DNA of 39,734 bases from Lachnospiraceae bacterium. GTDB taxonomy: Bacteria; Bacillota; Clostridia; Lachnospirales; Lachnospiraceae. The DNA lies in assembly GCA_017635395.1 (NCBI GenBank), contig JAGBLN010000023.1:1-39734 (forward strand). Direction: 5' to 3'. Of this stretch, positions 31,813 through 37,846 are shown one piece after another. Both the position numbers and the translations under genes were made by a program. The notes beneath the pieces were generated by a model that did not search any database, was not told the DNA's origin, and worked only from the letters and a program-made list of their open reading frames with translations. The stretch's first letter is position 1; each line of letters begins with the position of its first letter.

Positions 31813-33365
31813 ACAAAGTTTTCTCAAAAACAGATCCGAAGGAAATTTCGGATTATATTGCCTCTGAAGTCAGGGGATACCTGGAATGCATGGGGGATAC
31901 GGATGGGGTATTAATTGATAACCCTGCGCTTATAGTGGATTACCTTACCCTTGTAGTCTATTATCTTGTAAAAATCAGGCCGCGTAGCGACCATACCATC
32001 GACAGTATGTGCAAGCTTATGGGGGCCAGCTACTTTGAGGAAGGCAGGCGTACGCCGTTCTGGGCAATAATCTCAGAAATATCAGCAACCTATAAGAATG
32101 ACCCTGTATTTGCCGACGGCGCGAATCTCGAAGAAGAGATAACCAATGAAGACATTGATCAGTGCTTTGAATTTATAGAGTACGAGATCATATTTGTTGA
32201 TGATGACAAGCAGCAGGATTCCCATCTGGGGATGATTTCTGTCTGCAAGGTCAAGTACAACCGCAGCGCCAGGCCACCCAAGCTGTCCAAGGAAAGGCTT
32301 AATATCGGCAAAGGCAGGGACAATGTCTACCGGCAACAGTTCAAACGGTTTCTGGAGATCATGACGCCTGAAAGCATAAAAATGTATCTGGACCGGTATG
32401 TAGTAGGGCAGGATGAGACGAAGAAAATCTTAAGCACTGCCGTATATAATCACTACCTGCGCCTGGCATATCCTGAAGCAAAGATCATAAAGACAAACAT
32501 ACTTATGGTAGGGCCTACGGGAAGCGGCAAGACTGAAATGATACGCCGCATATCCAATCTGGTAAGCGTGCCTGTTGTGGTAACTGATTTCAGCGGAATT
32601 GTAGCTACCCCATGGAAGGGTCGCAATAAGGAAGAAGCTCTCACCACTCTCTATGAAAGAGCAGGAAGGAATCTTGAAATGGCTCAGAGCGGCATTGTAT
32701 TTTGCGATGAGTTTGATAAGATTGTGCCGGCAAAAAGGTATTCAAGAGGCGGCGATATAAATGATGAGCTACAGGGCCAGCTTTTGGGCATGCTTGAGGG
32801 GACTGAGCTTGATGTACCGGCTGGCGGGTCCTCTATCATAAGGATGGATACTTCCAACATACTTTTCGTGTGCGCAGGAGCATTTGAGGGCCTGGACAAG
32901 ATCGTTGAAAAAGATATAGGAAAGTCTGGCATAGGCTTTGGCAGTGAAGTAAAGAAACCCGAGGGATTTCAGCTGACCCGTGATAATCTTGACCAGAAGC
33001 ATCTCATAAAATACGGCATGAAGCCGGAGCTTGCGGGCAGGCTACATACGGTAGGCGTTTTGAACAAGCTTACCAGGGAACAGTTAAAGTGCATACTTAC
33101 GGAAGCTGATGATAATGTGATAAAGCGGTACGAAAATGAGTTCAGGGAAGAAGAGGACGTAAAGCTGACATTTACCGATGAGGCCCTGGATGTGATAATT
33201 GAAAAGGTACTGAATATGGATATCGGTGCCAGGGGGCTCAACTCCGTAATACACGACATCCTGAAAGTTCCGCTTTTTGAAGTGCCGTCAGACAGGAATA
33301 TACGAGAGGTGACGGTAACCGGTGCCGCTGCCAGGGGTGAAGGCAAGCCGGAATATTCATACTGA
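31809..33365 (+). CDS. divergent ClpX-like AAA+ ATPase, second of a tandem pair
   Basis: A 518-residue AAA+ protein related to the preceding one but clearly distinct. The ClpX-type core starts at about residue 188 (SIKMYLDRYVVGQ) with Walker A GPTGSGKT (235-242), Walker B IVFCDEFDK (Asp300, Glu301), SNILFVCAGAFEGLDK, an IGF loop exactly like the ClpP-docking tripeptide of ClpX (GIGFG, I375-F377), arginine finger ELAGRLHT and sensor-2 GARGLN. The pore loop is PWKG (W269, K270), again aromatic-basic. The 187-residue N-domain is helical, zinc-free, and shares spacing and a few positions with that of its neighbour (for example a Tyr/Asn-rich stretch near residues 85-105). The ATG overlaps the upstream stop by 4 bp, so the two products should be made in matched amounts and may form a mixed hexamer (inference). 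Confidence 0.88.
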   Translation: MNKVFSKTDPKEISDYIASEVRGYLECMGDTDGVLIDNPALIVDYLTLVVYYLVKIRPRSDHTIDSMCKLMGASYFEEGRRTPFWAIISEISATYKNDPVFADGANLEEEITNEDIDQCFEFIEYEIIFVDDDKQQDSHLGMISVCKVKYNRSARPPKLSKERLNIGKGRDNVYRQQFKRFLEIMTPESIKMYLDRYVVGQDETKKILSTAVYNHYLRLAYPEAKIIKTNILMVGPTGSGKTEMIRRISNLVSVPVVVTDFSGIVATPWKGRNKEEALTTLYERAGRNLEMAQSGIVFCDEFDKIVPAKRYSRGGDINDELQGQLLGMLEGTELDVPAGGSSIIRMDTSNILFVCAGAFEGLDKIVEKDIGKSGIGFGSEVKKPEGFQLTRDNLDQKHLIKYGMKPELAGRLHTVGVLNKLTREQLKCILTEADDNVIKRYENEFREEEDVKLTFTDEALDVIIEKVLNMDIGARGLNSVIHDILKVPLFEVPSDRNIREVTVTGAAARGEGKPEYSY

Positions 33366-33389
33366 AAATAGCGGGAAGAGGAACGCTGC

Positions 33390-35141
33390 ATGAATAAGAA
33401 AATAGGAAAATTACAGATTGCAATACTTCTTTCGACAGTGCTGCCCATGCTTGCAATGGGCTGTATCATAGTGGCTTTTGCAATTAGGCACTATGAGGGC
33501 GTATTCGTGGATGAAGTTGACCGGTCATTAAAGGCGACGGCTAATTCCGTGCTGGTGACCTATGACGAGCTGTATCCCGGTGACTATGTGCTGCAGGGGG
33601 AAGGGTCTGCGTATGTCTCTCTTTATAAAGGCGAAAAAGAGCTGACAGGAGAATTCGAAATAATCGACAGGATGAAAGAGGAAACCGGCATGGAAGTAAC
33701 CCTCTTCTATAAGGATGCCCGCATCCTGACTACTCTGCGCGATAAGGACGGTAACCGGTGTGTGGCTACCGGCGTAAACGGTGCTGTGTATTCAGCTATG
33801 GAAAGAGAAGACGATGCGCTGCGTTTCAGGGCTGACATAAACGGTACTGACTATTATGTGTGCTATATCCCGCTTTATAACAGTGACGGAACCTTTATAG
33901 GTATGATAGGTACCGGAAGGAAGGCAACGGAGGTGTTGGCTGAGATCAACGGTTCAATTATCCCCATGCTTATCGTTACCATACTTTCAATGCTTGTGGC
34001 ATCTATAATCAGCATACGCTATACTACCGGCATTGTTTCAGCTGTAGGGGACATTAAGTCCTTCCTGCAGACCGTAATAGGCGGTAAGGTAGATGCAGTC
34101 ATGAATGAGCGGACTCAGAAGCGTAACGATGAGATCGGTGAGACAGGCGCTGCTGTGGTCAAGATGCGTGACGTGCTCCGTGTCATGGTGGAGAAGGATC
34201 CCCTCACTCTGCTTTATAACAGGCGTTACGGTACAGGACGAATGAAGAATGTTCAGGCATCATTCCTGCGTACAGGCCAGCCTTTTGCAATGGCCATCGG
34301 CGACATCGATTTTTTCAAGAAAGTTAATGATACTTACGGTCATGATGCCGGTGACGAAATACTTAAGTTCGTTGCGGAAGAACTGCGTAAGATGATGCTG
34401 GGCTGCGGATTTGCTGTCAGATGGGGCGGCGAGGAATTCCTGCTGGTATTTGAAACTGCGGATGTGAATACTGCACGCGGTAAGATTGAGACCCTGCTTG
34501 AAAAACTCAGAAAAAGTACTATCTCATATGGCGATTACAATATAAATGTGACCATGACTATGGGCCTTGTTGCAGGCAATGCGGACCTGGATGTAAATGA
34601 TCTCATAAAGAGAGCAGACGCAGGGCTGTATTACGGTAAGGAACACGGCAGGAACCAGCTGGTACTCTGCGATGAACTGACGGATGAAGACCTTGCGGCT
34701 GCAGCGAAAAAGGATGCCGGTACGGCAGCGGCAAAGAAGGAAAAAGAAGATGCCGAGGCAGCAAAAACTGACAAGGGAGACACAGCAGAGGCTGGTGATA
34801 AAAATGTTTCCGCTGAGGAAGAAGAATATGATATCATGAAAGAGTTCGGCCTCAATCCGGATGGTACGCCTATGAAAAAGCCTGACGTATATTCTGCCGG
34901 AAATGACGATACCAACGAGCTGCTTATGGAAGAACTGGCAAGATCCAAAGCCCGTAAGACAGTTGTTGATGTAAAGGCTAAGAAGCCCTTCATGAAGGTG
35001 GAAGAAAAAACAGAGGCAGAATCCATAATGGCATCATTCAGCGCGCAGGTGGTTAAAAATGCTGAAGAAGGCATTATAGCAGCTGAAGATCCTGAAACAG
35101 AGGCTGGCGAGCAAAAAAAAGACAAAAAAAAGAAAAAATAG
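33390..35141 (+). CDS. membrane GGDEF protein with extracellular sensor and charged tail
   Basis: A 583-residue probable diguanylate cyclase. Order: membrane helix (about 9-31), Cache-like extracellular sensor (about 32-185), second helix (about 190-210), HAMP-like linker (about 212-265), and GGDEF domain (about 272-425) with IGDIDFFKKVNDTYGH and the active site GGEEF (346-350). No RxxD inhibitory site stands upstream of GGEEF, so classic product inhibition is not expected. After the domain comes a tail of some 150 residues rich in Ala, Lys, Glu and Asp, ending in a lysine run; this is unusual. It lies 24 bp after the second ClpX-like gene with AGAGGAA before the ATG, so it is the third gene of that operon. 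The tail could be a recognition or binding region for the unfoldases (inference). Confidence 0.9.
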   Translation: MNKKIGKLQIAILLSTVLPMLAMGCIIVAFAIRHYEGVFVDEVDRSLKATANSVLVTYDELYPGDYVLQGEGSAYVSLYKGEKELTGEFEIIDRMKEETGMEVTLFYKDARILTTLRDKDGNRCVATGVNGAVYSAMEREDDALRFRADINGTDYYVCYIPLYNSDGTFIGMIGTGRKATEVLAEINGSIIPMLIVTILSMLVASIISIRYTTGIVSAVGDIKSFLQTVIGGKVDAVMNERTQKRNDEIGETGAAVVKMRDVLRVMVEKDPLTLLYNRRYGTGRMKNVQASFLRTGQPFAMAIGDIDFFKKVNDTYGHDAGDEILKFVAEELRKMMLGCGFAVRWGGEEFLLVFETADVNTARGKIETLLEKLRKSTISYGDYNINVTMTMGLVAGNADLDVNDLIKRADAGLYYGKEHGRNQLVLCDELTDEDLAAAAKKDAGTAAAKKEKEDAEAAKTDKGDTAEAGDKNVSAEEEEYDIMKEFGLNPDGTPMKKPDVYSAGNDDTNELLMEELARSKARKTVVDVKAKKPFMKVEEKTEAESIMASFSAQVVKNAEEGIIAAEDPETEAGEQKKDKKKKK

Positions 35142-35158
35142 TGTAAAATTGTATACAT

Positions 35159-35238
35159 GCGGGTGTGGTGGAATTGGCAGACACGCAAGATTTAGGTTCT
35201 TGTGCGAAAGCGTGCAGGTTCAAGTCCTGTCACCCGCA
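35159..35238 (+). tRNA. tRNA-Leu (anticodon TAG)
   Basis: Acceptor arms GCGGGTG (35159-35165) and CACCCGC (35231-35237), discriminator A (35238). The anticodon loop TTTAGGT gives TAG (35193-35195). The variable arm is short for a leucine tRNA (TGCGAAAGCG region) and the T-arm has TTCAAGT. CCA is not encoded. It starts 17 bp after the GGDEF stop and may be read through from that operon, or use a TAAAAT at 35144-35149. Confidence 0.93.
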
Positions 35239-35239
35239 C

Positions 35240-35515
35240 TTTTTATTTCTTTCTTGAAAAAACTTGAAAACACATAAACCCCAGGCAGGGCAAGGCTTTC
35301 ATGGTGTTTTGTGGCGTAATTGTAAGTTACGCAAAGTAACTCAAAATCACGAAAAATAACCCCTTTTTTCATAAAAATATGACATGGAATATGACACAAG
35401 GTTTTTGGAAGGCTGTTTAATTATTGGGGGTTTTGCCTGCAAAGTGAAATAAATTTTCATAGTTGTGAATTATAAATCTGTCCGGAACCTCTCTGGCTAC
35501 CCAAAACGCTTAGGA
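35240..35515. other. gene-free stretch after tRNA-Leu, possible integration scar
   Basis: No gene is supported here on either strand. Within it lie two overlapping, mutually exclusive hairpins: GCGTAA (35314-35319) with TTACGC (35327-35332), and AGTTAC (35325-35330) with GTAACT (35336-35341). AATATGACA occurs twice (35376 and 35388), one helical turn apart. The position at the 3' end of a tRNA gene and the paired short repeats resemble a tyrosine-recombinase attachment region, but no integrase and no second copy of the tRNA end are seen. Confidence 0.35.
35376..35396 (+). repeat. two direct repeats AATATGACA, 12-bp period
   Basis: Exact 9-bp copies at 35376-35384 and 35388-35396, separated by 3 bp. 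Similar paired repeats serve as arm sites for tyrosine integrases; here the role is unknown. Confidence 0.6.
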
Positions 35516-35544
35516 TAGACAATAATAGGCTTATGTTATAGAAT
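35516..35544 (+). promoter_or_regulatory. glmS promoter
   Basis: TAGACA (35516-35521), 17-bp spacer, TAGAAT (35539-35544). Transcription would start near 35551, giving a leader of about 130 bases before glmS. Confidence 0.55.
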
Positions 35545-35551
35545 ATTATGT

Positions 35552-35677
35552 GTTATGTTGACCATTGGGAGTAGGCTCTGGTCGGATAAGGATGAGTGCA
35601 TAACCGGACAAAATTACCTGTGATGGAGGGAGAGCGTTAAAAACGCGGGCTCCGCACGAAGTGTCCGGCAAGGAGGA
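35552..35677 (+). promoter_or_regulatory. structured glmS leader, not a recognised glmS ribozyme
   Basis: Several complementary pairs fill the leader: GTTATG (35552-35557) with CATAAC (35599-35604), enclosing GACC with GGTC; and CCGGAC (35604-35609) with GTCCGG (35663-35668), enclosing a GCGTT-AAA-AACGC hairpin flanked by GGAG and CTCC. The second long-range stem ends just before the AGGAGG ribosome binding site (35671-35676). The conserved core of the glmS ribozyme was not found by eye. It may be an RNA regulator of GlmS translation. Confidence 0.45.
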
Positions 35678-35682
35678 ATAAT

Positions 35683-37554
35683 ATGTGTGGAATAGTAGGA
35701 TATGTAGGTAAGAGCCAGGCGGCACCCATACTCCTGGAGGGGCTGGAGAAGCTTGAGTACAGGGGATATGATTCTGCCGGTATCGCTGTCCGCGATGGCG
35801 ATGCTGATACTGTGATAGTCAAGGCTATGGGACGTCTGAAGAAGCTTGCCAATAAGACTGACCACGGCAATGCCGTAAAGGGGACCTGTGGAATAGGCCA
35901 CACAAGGTGGGCTACCCATGGTGAGCCTTCAGAACTGAATGCACACCCCCACTGCAGTGACGATATGAATGTTGTGGGCGTACACAATGGCATAATAGAG
36001 AACTTTCAGGAACTCCGACAGAAACTGGCACATCACGATTATCATTTTTATTCTGATACGGATACAGAAGTAGCTATAAAGCTTATTGATTATTATTATA
36101 AAAAGTATGCAGGAACCCCTGTAGATGCTATTAACCATGCCCTTGTGCGTATCCGCGGCTCATATGCCCTTGCGGTTATGTTTAAGGAATATCCCGGGGA
36201 GATATATGTAGCAAGAAAAGACAACCCCATGATACTGGGCATAAGTGATGCAGGCGTATTCCTTGGTTCTGATGTTCCGGCTATCCTTAAATACACCCGT
36301 AAGGTTTATTACATCGGCAATATGGAACTTGGCCGCCTGACTTCTGAAGGCATTACCTTCTACAACCTGGACGGTGATGAAATCAAGAAGGAAGAGACTG
36401 AGATCGAGTGGGATGCTGAAAGCGCTGATAAGTGCGGCTATGCACATTTCATGATGAAGGAAATACATGAGCAGCCCAAAGCAATCACTGAGACGATGAA
36501 ACAGTATTATGACGGCTCAAAGGTTGACTTTTCCTCACTGGAGAAGAACGGCGCAATAGAAGAGGCCGGCGGAGAGAAGATCAATGCTGTCCTTAAGGGG
36601 CTGGAGCGCATATATATCGTTGCCTGCGGATCCGCATACCATGCCGGAGTAGTTGGCAAAAATGTCATAGAGGGAATGACGGATGTTCCCGTGGAAGTTG
36701 ATCTGGCATCTGAGTTCAGGTACTGCGATCCGAAGCTTATGAGGAATTCTATCGTAGTGGTTATCTCACAGTCCGGCGAGACTGCTGATTCCCTGGCCGC
36801 AATGCGTCTGGCACACGACAGAGGGATCCCTACGCTGGCCATAGTAAATGTGTTCGGTTCCACCATAGCAAGAGAGGCTGATTATGTAATGTATACCTGT
36901 GCAGGCCCGGAGATTGCTGTTGCAACCACCAAGGCCTACAGCGCACAGCTTATTACTCTTTATCTGCTTGGCATTAAGATAGGTGAGCTTACAGGAACTC
37001 TTGATGAAGAAAAAATAAAAGAGTACATGACCGCTCTTGAGCAGATTCCGGGCAGCATAGACAAGATTCTTGATGACAAGGAGCGTATACAGTGGTTTGC
37101 GGCAAAATACGCCAGTGCCCAGGATGTATTCTTTATCGGAAGAGGAATAGATTATGCCATAGGTCTTGAGGGCAGCCTTAAGATGAAGGAAATCAGCTAC
37201 ATACATTCCGAAGCTTATGCGGCAGGCGAGCTTAAGCATGGAACGATCTCTCTTATTGAAAAAGATACTCTGGTAATAGGAATAATGACCCAGCCTGACC
37301 TCTTTGAAAAGACCCGGTCAAATATGGTTGAGGTTAAGAGCCGCGGTGCATATCTCTTCGGCCTGACAACATATGGTAACTACAGTGTAGAGGATACGGT
37401 GGACTTTGCGGTATATGTGCCGAGGACCCTTGAGTGCTTTGCAGCCAGCCTTGCAATCATTCCGCTTCAGCTTTTAGGTTACTATCTGGCAGTTGCCAAG
37501 GGCGAGGATGTAGACAAGCCCAGGAACCTTGCAAAGAGCGTAACGGTTGAGTAA
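35683..37554 (+). CDS. glmS: glutamine-fructose-6-phosphate aminotransferase (isomerising)
   Basis: GlmS makes glucosamine-6-phosphate from fructose-6-phosphate and glutamine, the entry step to peptidoglycan and amino-sugar glycans. At 623 residues it is slightly longer than the usual 600-610. The N-terminal glutaminase domain starts MCGIVGYVG, so Cys2 is the nucleophile after Met removal; LEYRGYDSAGIA, GIGHTRWATHG and HNGIIEN follow. The C-terminal half has two SIS sugar-isomerase domains (about 300-440 and 470-605), with ACGSAYHAG, SQSGETADSLAA and the C-terminal DKPRNLAKSVTVE loop. AGGAGG lies 6 bp before the ATG. It is monocistronic, closed by a strong terminator, and its 3' end is overlapped on the other strand by the frame of a small membrane protein. 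Confidence 0.97.
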   Translation: MCGIVGYVGKSQAAPILLEGLEKLEYRGYDSAGIAVRDGDADTVIVKAMGRLKKLANKTDHGNAVKGTCGIGHTRWATHGEPSELNAHPHCSDDMNVVGVHNGIIENFQELRQKLAHHDYHFYSDTDTEVAIKLIDYYYKKYAGTPVDAINHALVRIRGSYALAVMFKEYPGEIYVARKDNPMILGISDAGVFLGSDVPAILKYTRKVYYIGNMELGRLTSEGITFYNLDGDEIKKEETEIEWDAESADKCGYAHFMMKEIHEQPKAITETMKQYYDGSKVDFSSLEKNGAIEEAGGEKINAVLKGLERIYIVACGSAYHAGVVGKNVIEGMTDVPVEVDLASEFRYCDPKLMRNSIVVVISQSGETADSLAAMRLAHDRGIPTLAIVNVFGSTIAREADYVMYTCAGPEIAVATTKAYSAQLITLYLLGIKIGELTGTLDEEKIKEYMTALEQIPGSIDKILDDKERIQWFAAKYASAQDVFFIGRGIDYAIGLEGSLKMKEISYIHSEAYAAGELKHGTISLIEKDTLVIGIMTQPDLFEKTRSNMVEVKSRGAYLFGLTTYGNYSVEDTVDFAVYVPRTLECFAASLAIIPLQLLGYYLAVAKGEDVDKPRNLAKSVTVE

Positions 37555-37843
37555 GAACGAATTTATGCAGGGTATTTGATGAGATATTAATTGAGCGGAG
37601 TGTCGTTGGAAGGACACTCCGTTTTTTTGCCCCGAATGACAGCGTCAGCGCATCAGTAGGGCATTCAGCTACGCATTTTCCGCATCTTATGCATTCCGCT
37701 GAACGCAGGTTGTGAAGGAGACATATCATCACTGCCTTATGGAACACAACTTCCATCTCGCCACGGTAAATGCCAAAGACGATGAAAGCTGCTGCCAGGA
37801 GCAGTGATAATATGAATATGATAAGATGCTTTTTCTCTGACAT
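37457..37843 (-). CDS. CD1871A-like CXXC membrane protein fused to a ferredoxin-type 4Fe-4S motif; likely rearranged
   Basis: The first 42 of 128 residues (one membrane helix, then IYRGEMEVVFHKAVMICL) match the small CD1871A-type CXXC protein that usually ends in CLECIG. After Cys41 the sequence changes to LLHNLRSAECIRCGKCVAECP, with Cys51, Cys54, Cys57 and Cys61-Pro, a perfect 4Fe-4S ferredoxin half-site as found near the end of NapH-like 4Fe-4S membrane proteins. The remaining 55 residues run through the glmS terminator and antisense to glmS and look non-genuine. I infer a deletion that joined two neighbouring redox genes and removed the natural stop. It begins 3 bp after the serpin-thioredoxin stop, with no ribosome binding site, so it would be translationally coupled. 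It may still be expressed as a membrane FeS protein. Confidence 0.55.
   Translation of the reverse strand: MSEKKHLIIFILSLLLAAAFIVFGIYRGEMEVVFHKAVMICLLHNLRSAECIRCGKCVAECPTDALTLSFGAKKRSVLPTTLRSINISSNTLHKFVLTQPLRSLQGSWACLHPRPWQLPDSNLKAEAE
37596..37628 (+). terminator. glmS terminator
   Basis: Perfect 9-bp arms CGGAGTGTC (37596-37604) and GACACTCCG (37613-37621), 8-base loop, seven T. Convergent genes meet here. Confidence 0.9.
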
Positions 37844-37846
37844 TGA

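Noticed and set aside
32969-33469. Minus-strand ORF of 166 codons across the end of the second ClpX-like gene
   Set aside because: Ser-rich shadow frame with no regulatory signals; spans two well-supported genes.
35240-35340. CRISPR-like or riboswitch reading of the alternating hairpins after tRNA-Leu
   Set aside because: There are only two short overlapping inverted repeats and no regular repeat-spacer pattern or downstream gene close enough.
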